A stretch of 64,000 nt of DNA from Sulfuriferula multivorans (GCF_003851125.1 NZ_BGOW01000003.1:62001-126000); one strand, 5' to 3'. Shown: positions 8,881 to 21,516, numbered from the stretch's first letter. Made by a program: numbers and translations. The notes: generated from the sequence alone by a model not told the origin.

Positions 8881-9888
8881 ATGCGCAAGCTCGCTTTATC
8901 GTTGTTTTTAACTGGTTTTATGGCTCTTTCCAGCCATGCCGACACACTCAAGATGCAGGCTAACGCCCCGGACCGCTATGTTGTGGTCAAGGGTGATACC
9001 TTGTGGGACATTTCCGGAAAATTCCTCAAGGATCCATGGAAGTGGCCTCAAATCTGGGGTATGAACAAGGAAGAAATCAAGAATCCGCACTGGATTTATC
9101 CGGGTGACGTGATTGTGCTCGACAGAAGCGGCGCCAACCCGCGACTTTCATTGCTCAAGACGGGAAAATCGGACACGGTGAAATTGTCCCCGCAGGTTCA
9201 CGCTGAATCAGAAGCCGAACAAGGCGTTCCGTCGATCCCGGCGTCAGCGGTGAGTGCTTTCATCAGCCAGCCCTTTGTAATGGACGAAGGCGCACTCAAC
9301 GACGCTCCGCGCATCATTGGTTCACAGGATGACCGCATGGTTCTTGGAACCGGTGATCAGGCCTACGCTACCGGCGGCAAAGACGATACCCGCAACTGGA
9401 AAATTCTACGCCCCGGCAAGGCGCTCAAAGATCCTGACACCCAAGAGACTCTGGGATATCAAGTTGAATACCTGGGCGACGCGCACACCGTCACGCCGGG
9501 TGATCCGCAGAAGATTCTGATTACTCGCTCTACTGAAGAAATTCAGGCCGGCGACAAGCTTAAACCCGCAGAGGATATCTACTCGTTCCGCTATATTCCC
9601 CACCCTCCTGCGTCCAATATTCAGGGCCGGGTAATCTCGATCTATGGCGGGGTATCCGAAGCCGGGCAATATGCCACTGTGGTGCTCAACAAGGGCAGTC
9701 GCGACAACCTGGATGTCGGTACGGTATTGGCCGTGTACAAAAAAGGCAACATTGTGGACAAAATCCAGCTTCCTGACTCGCGTAGCGGGCTGTTGATGGT
9801 ATACCGCGTGTTCGACAAGGTGTCTTACGCCTTGGTGATGGAGATCCATCGCCCGGTTAACCTGCTGGACACTGTGCGCAATCCTTGA
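8881..9888 (+). CDS. LysM peptidoglycan-binding domain protein, exported
   Basis: 335 residues. Signal peptide ending near SSHA (about residue 20), then one LysM domain (about 33-80: YVVVKGDTLWDISGKF ... IYPGDVIVL) that binds glycan strands. The remaining ~250 residues form the conserved C-terminal part seen in the betaproteobacterial protein encoded between def and dprA, with segments KILRPGKAL and GDKLKPAED. Probably periplasmic or attached to the cell wall; the exact role is unknown. Its stop codon overlaps the proposed TTG start of dprA. Confidence 0.88.
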   Translation: MRKLALSLFLTGFMALSSHADTLKMQANAPDRYVVVKGDTLWDISGKFLKDPWKWPQIWGMNKEEIKNPHWIYPGDVIVLDRSGANPRLSLLKTGKSDTVKLSPQVHAESEAEQGVPSIPASAVSAFISQPFVMDEGALNDAPRIIGSQDDRMVLGTGDQAYATGGKDDTRNWKILRPGKALKDPDTQETLGYQVEYLGDAHTVTPGDPQKILITRSTEEIQAGDKLKPAEDIYSFRYIPHPPASNIQGRVISIYGGVSEAGQYATVVLNKGSRDNLDVGTVLAVYKKGNIVDKIQLPDSRSGLLMVYRVFDKVSYALVMEIHRPVNLLDTVRNP

Positions 9889-10955
9889 ACCGGGCTGAGC
9901 GCTGCGCCTGGCTGGGTCTGGCGCACACGCGCGGGCTGGGCGGGCAATCCTACCGGGCTTTGCTGGCCGCATTTGGCGGCCCGGAGCAAATCTACGCTGC
10001 TTCTGGCAGCGCCCTGAAACCCTATCTTTCCCAGCCGGTTATCCAACGCCTATCCGCCGGCGTGGATGACGCAGCCATCAAGCCGGCTCTGCGCTGGCTC
10101 GATGCGCCCGGCAATCATCTGGTTACCCTGGCTGACAGCGACTATCCGTCGCGTCTTCTGGAAATCCCCGATCCTCCGCCATTGTTGTACCTGAAAGGCC
10201 GCCGCGAATTGCTCGGTGCACCGATGCTCGCCATTGTCGGGAGCCGCAATGCCACGCCTCAGGGTGCGTCCAACGCCGAAGCTTTCGCGAGCGCGCTATC
10301 GCAGGCCGGGCTTTCCATCGTCAGTGGTCTGGCGCTGGGTATCGATGCTGCTGCGCATCGCGGGGGACTGGCTGGCGCAGCGGGCAGCCTGGCGGTAGTC
10401 GGTACCGGACTGGATATCGTTTATCCGGCACGCAACAAGGCGCTTGCCCATCAACTGGCCGAGGGCGGAGCGCTGCTCTCGGAATTCTCCATCGGAACGC
10501 CCTCCATTGCCGCCAATTTTCCACGCCGCAATCGAATTATCAGTGGTCTGAGCCTGGGCTGTCTGGTCGTGGAGGCCGCTTTGCAAAGCGGCTCGCTCAT
10601 TACAGCAAGGCTGGCGGCAGAACAAGGCAGAGAAGTTTTTGCCATCCCCGGTTCGATCCATTCACCCGTGGCGCGCGGTTGTCATGCGCTCATTAAACAA
10701 GGCGCCAAACTGGTCGAATCGGCGCAGGACGTGCTTGATGAATTGCATTGGCAAGTTACCATTCCCTCCCTTGCCCCTGGCGCTACAGGGGATGATCCAT
10801 TGCTGTCTGCGCTGGGTTTTGAACCCGTCAGCCTGGATGTGCTGGCCGAGCGCTGCGGGTTGACGCCTGATAGGCTTTCCGCCATGCTGTTGGAAAGGGA
10901 GCTTCAGGGCTATGTCGCCACACTCCCTGGTGGTTTCTACCAACGTATTGTTTAA
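9885..10955 (+). CDS. dprA: DNA processing protein DprA
   Basis: 356 residues. Loads RecA on incoming single-stranded DNA during natural transformation. Central Rossmann-like domain with AIVGSRNATPQG, SGLALGIDAAAHRGGL, VVGTGLDIVYPARNK and NFPRRNRIISGLSLGCLVVEA; a C-terminal winged-helix part (about 300-355) ends in GYVATLPGGFYQR. The start is a TTG overlapping the LysM gene stop, without an obvious ribosome binding site, so translation is likely coupled; the true start could differ by some codons. Same order, LysM-dprA-smg-topA, as in many Betaproteobacteria. Confidence 0.94.
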   Translation: MNRAERCAWLGLAHTRGLGGQSYRALLAAFGGPEQIYAASGSALKPYLSQPVIQRLSAGVDDAAIKPALRWLDAPGNHLVTLADSDYPSRLLEIPDPPPLLYLKGRRELLGAPMLAIVGSRNATPQGASNAEAFASALSQAGLSIVSGLALGIDAAAHRGGLAGAAGSLAVVGTGLDIVYPARNKALAHQLAEGGALLSEFSIGTPSIAANFPRRNRIISGLSLGCLVVEAALQSGSLITARLAAEQGREVFAIPGSIHSPVARGCHALIKQGAKLVESAQDVLDELHWQVTIPSLAPGATGDDPLLSALGFEPVSLDVLAERCGLTPDRLSAMLLERELQGYVATLPGGFYQRIV

Positions 10956-10963
10956 AAAAGATA

Positions 10964-11425
10964 ATGTTAGAAATCCTAATTTACCTATTTGAAAATTACC
11001 CGCATGTTGAACTGGCTCCGGATCGCGATGCGCTGGCGCTCAAGTTGACTGCCGCCGGTTTCAACGGCGATGAAATCGACCATGCGCTGGACTGGTTCTC
11101 GGATCTGAGCACACTCAACAGTGCAGAATACCCGGCGAGTCTGGTTCACAGCCAGGCCACCCGATTTTACGCCGAACTGGAGCAGGACCGGCTGGATACC
11201 GAGAGTCAGGGTTTGCTGATATTCCTGGAACAGGCTGGCATACTCAACCCCTTGCAGCGTGAATGGGTGATCGATCGCGTTCTGGCTCTGGATGAAGACG
11301 AAATCACTCCGGACAAAATCAAGTGGATCGCGCTGATGGTGCTGTGGAGCCAGAACCCAAACCAGGACTACTTATTACTCGAGGATATGCTGTTTAACGA
11401 TGGCCATAACCTCTCCATCCATTAA
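10964..11425 (+). CDS. smg: Smg/DUF494 family protein
   Basis: 153 residues, all-helical acidic protein. The beginning MLEILIYLFENY and the end WSQNPNQDYLLLEDMLFNDG are family hallmarks. The function is not established; the gene is classically found between dprA and topA, exactly as here, eight bases after the dprA stop. Confidence 0.93.
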   Translation: MLEILIYLFENYPHVELAPDRDALALKLTAAGFNGDEIDHALDWFSDLSTLNSAEYPASLVHSQATRFYAELEQDRLDTESQGLLIFLEQAGILNPLQREWVIDRVLALDEDEITPDKIKWIALMVLWSQNPNQDYLLLEDMLFNDGHNLSIH

Positions 11426-11449
11426 CGCCCCCGCGGCGCACTGATACAC

Positions 11450-13963
<2,514 letters not shown>

Positions 13964-14185
13964 TGTGTATCGGCGTGATTTCTATGACGGCACCGGCCCA
14001 CGATAAATAATCATCGATATCCATACAGCCGGTATCTTCCGTAATGGTGGTGTATTGTTTTTAAAATCATTTCCATGATAAGTTGAAAAAGGCTAGCCAC
14101 TCAGTTTGCGGGTGCCGGGCGAAAACAGTGCTTCGTATGCGCCATTGTGCCGTATCGCGTCTCTTGCCGACCTACTCCAAGATAC

Positions 14186-16843
14186 ATGTCACAACAAAAA
14201 ATTGATCAGCAAAGAATTGGGCTTGTTGCCGGGACGATCCTGGTTGCAGTCGCCATTCTGGTCGGCATGATGGTGTTTTACATCATGCAACGCCATGCCG
14301 AGAATCTGCTCAGACAAACTCTTCAGACATCGCTGCAAAACCACGTCGATATCGCTCAATCGGAAATCCGGGGCGGCTTTGAGAAAGGCCTGACGGTTGC
14401 CACGCGCCCTCTTTTGATTAATCAAATAGAGTACGCGAACACGCATTCTGGAGATAACGCAACGCTAACCGTGCTTACCAAGGCTGCCCAATCCTTTCTT
14501 TCGACCGGGCTCACGGCAATTTCGTTATTCGATGCGCAAGGGAAAGAGGTCGCCCATGCCGGGGCTTTCTTGCGGAAGCCCGCACTCAGCGTTCCGGTGA
14601 GTACTGTCGGCCACACGCAAATCCTGTACAGCAACCAGTTTTTTTTGCGCACGGATGTAAACATGGTGAAAGCCGGGCGCGTCGTCGGACGGGTGATCAC
14701 CGAAACACCATTACCCACGTTGAGCAGCATGTTCAAGAGTGTGGAGCGTTCGGGCAAAACTGCGGAACTGGCATTGTGTGCATCCACGGGAGCCAATCAA
14801 ATGCAGTGCTTTCCCACAACACTCACTCATCACATCTTCACTTTAGCCAAAAGATCACCGACAGGCGCGCCATTACCCATGACCCATGCCCTGGAGGGAG
14901 AAACCGGATTCGTTATTGCGCAGGACTACCGCCATCAGGAGGTGGTAGCGGCATATAGCCCGGTCGACGATTTAGGGCTGGGTATGGTTTTGAAAATGGA
15001 TAGCGCTGAATTGTATGCGCCGATCTGGAGCCAGCTACGTTATCTGTTGCCGCTAATCGTCGCCATGCTCGCTATAGCGCTATTGTTGCTGCGCTGGCTG
15101 CTGACCCCGCTGGTGACAGAATTGGTGCGCTCGGAACGGGAAGCGCGCGCGGCGAATGTACGTTTGCGCGACAGTGAAAACCGCGTGCGGATGCTGCTCG
15201 ACAATGTTGATGAAGGCATCGTCAGTATCTCGTCCAATGGAAGGATTGAACTGTTCAACCCGGGTGCGGAACGGATGTTCAATTATCGCAGCGCAGACAT
15301 TCTTGGCGAAAACATATCCATACTAATGCCCGAGCCTTACCGCAGCGAGCACGATCAATACCTGGAGCGCTATCTTCAGACCGGCGAATCCCACGTAATC
15401 GGTACCGCACGCGAAGTGGCGGCACAGCGCAGTAATGGCGAGACTTTTCCGATGGAGTTGCGGGTTTCAGAGTTTAGCCTGGATGGGCAACGCATGTTCA
15501 TTGGCATCATGCGCGACATCACCGAGCGCAAGGCAACCGAGGAAAAAATCATTCATCTGGCGCATTTCGATGCGCTCACCGACTTACCCAACCGGCGTCT
15601 GGTCCAGGACAGGACTCAGCAAACCATTGCATGGGCCCGGCGCGCCGATGCTCAGTTTGCTGTCATGTTCATCGATCTGGATAAATTCAAGAGCATTAAC
15701 GATACTCTCGGACACAACGTGGGAGATCAACTGCTGCAAAGAGTCGCCCAACGGCTCATCGAGTCTTTACGGGCGGAAGATACGGTTGGCAGGCAGGGGG
15801 GCGATGAGTTCATTGTGCTGTTGGCAAGTCTGAGTGCTGCCGAGGATTCTGCTGTGGTGGCGCAAAAAATACTCAGCGCCCTGTCAGCGCCATTTGTTAT
15901 CAACGGACAAGACTTGCGCACCGGCGCCAGCATCGGCATCGCGGTTTATCCGCAGGATGGTGAGGATGTCGAAACGCTGCTCAAGAACAGCGATACGGCC
16001 ATGTACCATGCAAAGGAAGCGGGGCGTAGCAATTACCAGTTCTTCGCGCAGACAATGAATGCGGCAGCCGCTGAACGCTTGCTGCTGGAAAGCAGTCTGC
16101 GCCAGGCCATTGATCGCAACCAGTTGCTGCTTCATTATCAGCCCCTGGTGAATATTGCGGATGGCCGTATCGTTGCTACCGAAGCACTGGTACGCTGGAA
16201 CCATCCCGAACTGGGGCTGATTTCCCCGGCCCGGTTTATTCCCATCGCCGAAGACTCCGGCGTGATTATACCGCTCGGTGACTGGGTGCTTAGGCGGGCT
16301 TGTTATCAGCTTAAACAATGGCGCGAACAGGGGATACCGCTACAGCGAATGGTGGTCAATCTGTCGCCGCGCCAATTCCGCCAGAAACACCTGGTACAAA
16401 CCTTCACTCAAGTGCTGAAGGAAACCGGCGTGGATCCGCACTGGCTGGGACTGGAAGTCACCGAGAGCGTCATCATGGAAAACCCGGAAGAAGCCATTGG
16501 CATTCTGTGCGAGCTGAAGGCGTTGGGTATTGAATTGTCGCTCGACGACTTCGGCACAGGCTATTCCAGCTTGAGCTATCTCAAGCGTTTCCCCATCGAC
16601 AAGCTCAAGATTGACCAGTCTTTTGTACGCGATATCACCACAGACCCGGACGATGAGGGCATGGTTGCAGCAATCATCGTGATGGCGCACCAGCTCAGTA
16701 TCCGGGTGGTGGCAGAAGGCGTCGAAACCGAAGCCCAGCTTGCCTTCCTGCGCGGTCAGGGTTGTGACGAATATCAGGGTTACTACTTCAGCCGGCCGCT
16801 CCCTGCCGATGAACTGGATACCACTTCAGTTGCAGCGTGCTGA
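14186..16843 (+). CDS. Membrane sensor with PAS, GGDEF and EAL domains
   Basis: 885 residues. Two transmembrane helices (about 12-34 and 287-307) flank a ~250-residue periplasmic sensing region of double-CACHE type. Then a PAS domain (about 335-455), a GGDEF domain with an intact GGDEF motif near residue 538, and an EAL domain with EAL near 665 and DDFGTGYSS. Both catalytic signatures are complete, so it could make and break cyclic di-GMP; which dominates cannot be decided. A GTG at 14147 would add 13 residues; the ATG was preferred because the membrane helix follows directly. It stands alone. Confidence 0.9.
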   Translation: MSQQKIDQQRIGLVAGTILVAVAILVGMMVFYIMQRHAENLLRQTLQTSLQNHVDIAQSEIRGGFEKGLTVATRPLLINQIEYANTHSGDNATLTVLTKAAQSFLSTGLTAISLFDAQGKEVAHAGAFLRKPALSVPVSTVGHTQILYSNQFFLRTDVNMVKAGRVVGRVITETPLPTLSSMFKSVERSGKTAELALCASTGANQMQCFPTTLTHHIFTLAKRSPTGAPLPMTHALEGETGFVIAQDYRHQEVVAAYSPVDDLGLGMVLKMDSAELYAPIWSQLRYLLPLIVAMLAIALLLLRWLLTPLVTELVRSEREARAANVRLRDSENRVRMLLDNVDEGIVSISSNGRIELFNPGAERMFNYRSADILGENISILMPEPYRSEHDQYLERYLQTGESHVIGTAREVAAQRSNGETFPMELRVSEFSLDGQRMFIGIMRDITERKATEEKIIHLAHFDALTDLPNRRLVQDRTQQTIAWARRADAQFAVMFIDLDKFKSINDTLGHNVGDQLLQRVAQRLIESLRAEDTVGRQGGDEFIVLLASLSAAEDSAVVAQKILSALSAPFVINGQDLRTGASIGIAVYPQDGEDVETLLKNSDTAMYHAKEAGRSNYQFFAQTMNAAAAERLLLESSLRQAIDRNQLLLHYQPLVNIADGRIVATEALVRWNHPELGLISPARFIPIAEDSGVIIPLGDWVLRRACYQLKQWREQGIPLQRMVVNLSPRQFRQKHLVQTFTQVLKETGVDPHWLGLEVTESVIMENPEEAIGILCELKALGIELSLDDFGTGYSSLSYLKRFPIDKLKIDQSFVRDITTDPDDEGMVAAIIVMAHQLSIRVVAEGVETEAQLAFLRGQGCDEYQGYYFSRPLPADELDTTSVAAC

Positions 16844-17179
16844 TTTTCATAACCCGGTAATGACCCGATGCCGGTATTCATCGGCTGTCCTATCGGTTTT
16901 TGCAGCTGGCAAATAAAGCTCAACAGCCTCAAAATTCGCTGCGTGTAACACATCCTCGTTCTTTTTTTATGTTCTCCGTCAGATGCCTGCAAGGCTAAGC
17001 CGGGATCATTGCCTGCTTCGCAGGCCTGCCAGACATGATACTGCCCAGTGCCAGCTTGCGGCAGTGTCTGTCGGCGGCATCGCCATCTGGCACGTTGTTT
17101 ACCTCGAAGCCGCTGCTGCCAGTGTTTCGGTGATTTAATCTTAAATAGCGCATTTATCACGCAGCTCAAGGAAAAAACC
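16844..17179 (+). other. 336-bp gap without a gene, upstream of the two-component operon
   Basis: No supported reading frame. It holds a 6-bp hairpin (GCCTGC/GCAGGC, 17011-17025), several GC-rich partial repeats and an AT-rich stretch near 17135-17155 (TTTAATCTTAAAT) that probably contains the promoter of the response regulator gene. A good AAGGAAA site precedes the ATG at 17180. Confidence 0.6.
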
Positions 17180-17860
17180 ATGCGTATTCTGATAGTAGAA
17201 GATGACGAACTCCTTGCCGCCGGACTGGCGATTTCGCTGGCATTGCCTGGCTATGCCGTGGATCGCGCGGTCAGCGGCGAAAAAGCCTTACTTTCACTGG
17301 GCGCCGAACATTATGACCTGGTCGTACTGGATATCGGCCTGCCCGGTCAGGATGGCTTTGCCGTGCTGAGCAAGCTGCGCGAACGCGGGCTTACCGTACC
17401 GGTGCTGATCCTCACCGCACGGGATGCGGTGGCCGATCGCGTGCGCGGCCTCGACCTGGGTGCGGATGACTATATGGTCAAGCCATTCGCCTTGGGTGAA
17501 TTCGAAGCGCGGGTGCGCGCCCTGCTGCGGCGCGGACATCACGCGCAAAGCGCCAAACTCAGTTGCGGGCGTCTCACCATGGATACGCTGGCGCACCGGG
17601 CGTGGCTGGGCGATAGCCAGCTCGGGCTCACCGCGCGTGAATGGGGCGTGCTGGAATATCTGTTGATGCGCCAGGGGCAGGTGCTGAGCAAAGACAAGAT
17701 CATGCAGGCGGTATGCAACTGGGACGAAGAAATCAGCACCAATGCAGTGGAGGTGTACATGTCGCGTCTGCGCGCCAAGCTGGAGCCTGCCGATATCAAG
17801 ATTCGCACCATACGCGGCTTCGGCTATCTGCTCGAAGAAGCGAAAAATGCACACCCGTAG
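17180..17860 (+). CDS. OmpR-family response regulator (TctD/QseB-like)
   Basis: 226 residues. Receiver domain (1-118) with acidic pocket EDD near residues 7-9, phosphorylation site Asp51 in VVLDIGLPGQDG, the Thr in ILTARD and the Lys in MVKPF. The C-terminal winged helix (about 128-222) has GLTAREWGVLEYLL and VEVYMSRLRAKL. Controls transcription as a phosphorylated dimer; target genes are not visible. The start follows an AAGGAAA site; an open frame extends back to 17048 without similarity. It overlaps the kinase gene by 14 bp. Confidence 0.94.
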   Translation: MRILIVEDDELLAAGLAISLALPGYAVDRAVSGEKALLSLGAEHYDLVVLDIGLPGQDGFAVLSKLRERGLTVPVLILTARDAVADRVRGLDLGADDYMVKPFALGEFEARVRALLRRGHHAQSAKLSCGRLTMDTLAHRAWLGDSQLGLTAREWGVLEYLLMRQGQVLSKDKIMQAVCNWDEEISTNAVEVYMSRLRAKLEPADIKIRTIRGFGYLLEEAKNAHP

Positions 17861-19220
17861 CCTGCGACGCCTGCTGCTGGGCTGGCTTCTGATTCCGCTG
17901 CTGGTGCTGCTGGCGCTGGGGTCAGTGGGCACTTTTTACATGGCCCGCAATGCCGCCAATGACGCCTACGACAAGGAGCTGCTCGATCCCATGCTCGCGT
18001 TGGCGCAGTATATCCAGGTAGTGAACGGCAAACCGGTGTTGAACCTGCCGCCCGGTGCCCGCGACCTGCTGCTGGTGAATGCCTACGACAATATCTACTA
18101 TCAGCTTGTCGCCGCCGATGGCACGCGCCTGGCGGGCAACCTGTACTTGCCGGTACCGGCGCAGATCAGCGACAAACCGTTTTTCTACAACAGCGCGTTT
18201 CGCGGACGCGATATCCGTATCGCCGCATTAAAGATGCATTTGCCCAATGGCAGCAGCGCCTATTTACAGGTGGCGGAAACCCTGAACAAACGCGACCATC
18301 ACCTGGCCGGCATTCTGGCCGAGATGCTCGCGCCGGCCGTGGTGATTGCACTGGCTGCAGTGCTGCTGGTGTGGTTCGGCATCCGCCGCGGCCTCGCACC
18401 GCTGCAAAGCCTGCAGGAAGAAATCGCCGCGCGCTCGCACCGCGACCTGCGCCCGGTACCCGAACATCATGCACCCGACGAAGTACGGCCAGTGGTCGCC
18501 TCGCTCAACGCGCTGCTGGCGCGACTCAACGATTCCATGAATGGCCAGCAGCGCTTTCTGGCCAACGCTGCGCACCAGTTGCGCACGCCGCTGTCAGGAC
18601 TGCAAACGCAAGTTGAGCTTGCCTTGCGCGGCACCATGTCGGCTGAACTGCGCGCTACGCTCACGCATCTCCTGGATGCCACCGTGCGCACCGCGCATCT
18701 TGCCAACCAGCTGCTCACGCTGGCGCGCGCCGAGCCCGGTGCCATGTCGCCCGATGCCATGCAGCCGCTGGATCTGCGCAATGTAGTCGAAGATGCTGCG
18801 CGCGAATGGGTGCCCCGCGCCATGGAGCGGCAAATTGATCTCGGCTTCGATATGGAGAACACATCCCTGGTGGGCGAGCCCCTGTTGATTCGTGAACTGC
18901 TCGCCAACCTGATTGACAACGCCCTGCGTTATACCCCGGCGGGCGGCAGCGTCACCGTGCGCTGCCTTCAGGCTGGCGCTGCGGTGCTGGAAGTAGAGGA
19001 CAACGGCATCGGCATCCCCGAGTCGCAGCGCGACAAGGTGCTGGAACGTTTTCACCGGGTCGAAGGCAGCCCGGGTGACGGCTGCGGTCTGGGACTGGCG
19101 ATTGTGCAGGAAATTGCGCGGGTGCACGACGCCACGCTGGAAATCCTCGCACCGCCAGCGGGCCGCGGCACCCTGATCCGGGTAAGCTTTTCTCAATCCA
19201 GCGTTTTTTCCAGCACGTAG
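17847..19220 (+). CDS. Sensor histidine kinase (TctE/2CSK_N type)
   Basis: 457 residues. Two transmembrane helices (about 9-32 and 155-176) enclose a ~120-residue periplasmic region that resembles the two-component sensor kinase N-terminal domain of TctE-like proteins. The phosphoacceptor His lies in ANAAHQLRTPL, and the ATPase domain shows NLIDNALRYTP (N box), VEDNGIGIP (G1) and GCGLGLAI (G2). TctE-type kinases often sense carboxylates, but no transporter gene is adjacent, so the signal is unknown. Its last 28 bp overlap the 3' end of the convergent acetyltransferase gene. Confidence 0.93.
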   Translation: MHTRSLRRLLLGWLLIPLLVLLALGSVGTFYMARNAANDAYDKELLDPMLALAQYIQVVNGKPVLNLPPGARDLLLVNAYDNIYYQLVAADGTRLAGNLYLPVPAQISDKPFFYNSAFRGRDIRIAALKMHLPNGSSAYLQVAETLNKRDHHLAGILAEMLAPAVVIALAAVLLVWFGIRRGLAPLQSLQEEIAARSHRDLRPVPEHHAPDEVRPVVASLNALLARLNDSMNGQQRFLANAAHQLRTPLSGLQTQVELALRGTMSAELRATLTHLLDATVRTAHLANQLLTLARAEPGAMSPDAMQPLDLRNVVEDAAREWVPRAMERQIDLGFDMENTSLVGEPLLIRELLANLIDNALRYTPAGGSVTVRCLQAGAAVLEVEDNGIGIPESQRDKVLERFHRVEGSPGDGCGLGLAIVQEIARVHDATLEILAPPAGRGTLIRVSFSQSSVFSST

Positions 19221-19705
19221 TCATCCATCACAAACCCTGCGCCTATCTCGGTGATCACCTGCGCCGTGACGACAAAACCGTATTTCTGATACGCGGCGAG
19301 CGCGGTGTGGTTGTGCTTGTTGGTGCGTAACGTGAGGGTGGTGCGGCCTTGTCTGCGCGCCTCGGATTCGACGCTGTCAAGCAGCGCAGCGCCTACACCG
19401 CGGCGCTGCCAGGCAGGGTGCACATAGAGCTTGTCGAGCTTGATGCGTTGCGGGTCGCTATCCAGGAAATAATGCACAAAACTTATCATCCCGGCGTCAT
19501 TCTGCGCCACTTTCCACCAGTGGCCGGGCTGGACAAGCTGTTGCCGGACAAGCGCAGCGCCATAGCGTTGATCCAGCATGTAATCTATCTGGGCCTGGCT
19601 GATGATGCCCGGATAATGCCGTTCCCAGATGTACCGTGCCAGCGCGCCCAGTGCCTCGGCTTGGCCGGCTTGCAGCGCGGCAATGTGCCAGACTGGAGCA
19701 ATCAT
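19193..19705 (-). CDS. GNAT family N-acetyltransferase
   Basis: 170 residues. The acetyl-CoA binding motif is HPAWQRRGVGAALLDSVE, followed by TLTLRTNKHNHTALAAYQKYGFV, the typical second half of the fold. The acceptor substrate is unknown. The start overlaps the stop of the upstream acyltransferase gene by four bases (ATGA), so it is the last gene of a three-gene minus-strand operon. The 3' end overlaps the histidine kinase gene on the opposite strand. Confidence 0.88.
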   Translation of the reverse strand: MIAPVWHIAALQAGQAEALGALARYIWERHYPGIISQAQIDYMLDQRYGAALVRQQLVQPGHWWKVAQNDAGMISFVHYFLDSDPQRIKLDKLYVHPAWQRRGVGAALLDSVESEARRQGRTTLTLRTNKHNHTALAAYQKYGFVVTAQVITEIGAGFVMDDYVLEKTLD

Positions 19706-20574
19706 GGATACAGTTTCGGCTCGCCCGGTGGCCGTGTCTTGAAGCGCTTGTGCAGCCAGAAATATTGCTCGGGCATTTCACGCACGCGGTCTTCGATGAA
19801 GGCGTTCATGCGCCGGGTATCGGCTTCCACATCTTCGCTCGGGAAATTGTCCCAGGCCGGGTAAAACTGCGCCACATAGCCCTTGCCGCCGGGTAACTGA
19901 CGCGTGACGCAGGGCACCACGCGGGCGCCCGCCACGCGCGCGATGCGCGGCAGCGCGGTCACCGTGGCCGCGGCAACGCCGAAAAATGACACAAATGCAG
20001 CATCCTTGGCGCCGAAATCCTGATCCGGCAGGTAATACAGCGGCAAGCCCTGGCGCACCTCGCGCACCAGCGGACGCACGCCGTCGTGACGGGAAAACAT
20101 TTTCGAGCTGCCGAAACGGGTCCGGGCATGCAGCATGAGCCGGTCGAAATGGGGATTTTTCATGCGACTGTACATGGATACTATCGGCGCATAGCTGGCA
20201 GTGAAGCGCACGCCCCCCATGTCCAGACCAACAAAGTGCGGCGCCAGCAGGATCACCGGCTGGCCTTGCAGCGGCTGGAAATGTTCCAGCCCGGCAAAAT
20301 GCACCAGGCGCTTCACCCGTTTAACGGGCGACCACCACAGAATGCCATGCTCCAGCGCAGCCCGTGCGGCACAGCGGAAATGCGCGCGCAGCACTGCATT
20401 GCGATGAGCCTGAGGCCATTGCGGAAAACACAATTGCAGATTGATTTCGCCGATGCGGCGGCGCCGGCCGGCAAAACGATACAGCAGATTGCCTAGCAGA
20501 TTGCCCAGCGCCGCCTGCATGGGCAGCGGCAGCCAGTGCACCAGCCACAGAAAAAATATGCCGATATGGGACAT
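19702..20574 (-). CDS. LpxL/LpxM-type lysophospholipid/lipid A acyltransferase (second of a pair)
   Basis: 290 residues. One N-terminal membrane-associated helix, then the HX4D catalytic motif in APHFVGLDMGG, and later motifs RQGLPLYYLPDQDFG and FFGVAAATVTALPRIAR. The C-terminus ends RFKTRPPGEPKLYP. Such enzymes add the late acyl chains to lipid A (or an ornithine-type lipid) at the inner membrane. The ATG at 20574 lies four bases after the stop of the first acyltransferase gene; a longer frame to 20601 overlaps it. Confidence 0.92.
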   Translation of the reverse strand: MSHIGIFFLWLVHWLPLPMQAALGNLLGNLLYRFAGRRRRIGEINLQLCFPQWPQAHRNAVLRAHFRCAARAALEHGILWWSPVKRVKRLVHFAGLEHFQPLQGQPVILLAPHFVGLDMGGVRFTASYAPIVSMYSRMKNPHFDRLMLHARTRFGSSKMFSRHDGVRPLVREVRQGLPLYYLPDQDFGAKDAAFVSFFGVAAATVTALPRIARVAGARVVPCVTRQLPGGKGYVAQFYPAWDNFPSEDVEADTRRMNAFIEDRVREMPEQYFWLHKRFKTRPPGEPKLYP

Positions 20575-20578
20575 ACGC

Positions 20579-21445
20579 CTACTGCTCCGGTGGCGGCTCA
20601 ACGCCGCCGGGGCGCTTGTAGCGGTTGTAGCTCCACAGGTATTGCGCCGGATACTTGCGGATCAGTGCTTCCAGGGCGGCGTTGAGTTGCGCGGCGGTGT
20701 GCTCCTTGCTGCCGGTCAGATCGGCGTTAAGCGGCTCGATGTGGATGCGATAGCCCTGCCCCTTGGGCAGGCGTTCGCCGAACATCAATAGCGGCACCGC
20801 ACCGGTGGACTGGTGCAGGCGCGCGACCAGCGTCGGCGTATAGGCCTGGCGGCCAAAAAAACTCGCCCACGCGCCTTCGCCTTTGCTGGCCACCTGATCG
20901 GGCAAAATGCCTGCCGCTTCACCTTTTTTAAGCGCAGTGAGCAGCGCGCGCACGCCTTTGACATCGGTTTTGGCGAGATTGACTTTGCCGCGCCCGCGTC
21001 CGGCGCGCATGATGCCTTCCAGCCATTGCTGGCGCGGCGGACGGTACAAAACCGTCATCGGCAGACGTGCCGCATAGTACAGGCTGACAATCTCGAAGCA
21101 GCCCAGATGCGGGGTCATCGCCAGCACACCCTTGCCTTGTTTGACGGCAGCTTCGACATGCTCCCAGCCCTGGCAGTCTTGCACCAGTTTTAAAGTCTGC
21201 TCGTAAGGACGCAGCCAGATCGGGATGATTTCCGCGCCGCCCTTGCCGATTTCCGCTGCGCACTGGCGTAGCAGCGTCTGGTATTCGCTCGCACCGGCAA
21301 CGATGCCGCTCTGCCGTAAATTGTCCGCCAGACGTGCGGCGTAGCGGGCGTTGTAACGATACGTCAGGCGTCCACCCAGCGCGCCCACAACGTGCCACCA
21401 ACGTAGCGGGAGGCGGGCAAACAAGCGGAGCAGAAATTGCGTCAT
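20579..21445 (-). CDS. LpxL/LpxM-type lipid A acyltransferase (first of a pair)
   Basis: 288 residues. The catalytic motif is HX4E (TPHLGCFEIV), also seen in family members, followed by LYRPPRQQWLE and GEGAWASFFGRQAYTP. The C-terminus YPAQYLWSYNRYKRP is a close match to the family end. Paired with the next gene, it probably adds one of two secondary acyl chains to lipid A. It is divergent from metK; only about 70 bp separate the two starts. Confidence 0.92.
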   Translation of the reverse strand: MTQFLLRLFARLPLRWWHVVGALGGRLTYRYNARYAARLADNLRQSGIVAGASEYQTLLRQCAAEIGKGGAEIIPIWLRPYEQTLKLVQDCQGWEHVEAAVKQGKGVLAMTPHLGCFEIVSLYYAARLPMTVLYRPPRQQWLEGIMRAGRGRGKVNLAKTDVKGVRALLTALKKGEAAGILPDQVASKGEGAWASFFGRQAYTPTLVARLHQSTGAVPLLMFGERLPKGQGYRIHIEPLNADLTGSKEHTAAQLNAALEALIRKYPAQYLWSYNRYKRPGGVEPPPEQ

Positions 21446-21516
21446 GATAGGGAATGGTGTCGGGCGCAGCTAAAGTTTGCTACCATCCTCGCCTATTGCG
21501 ATTTGGGAATGGTGCC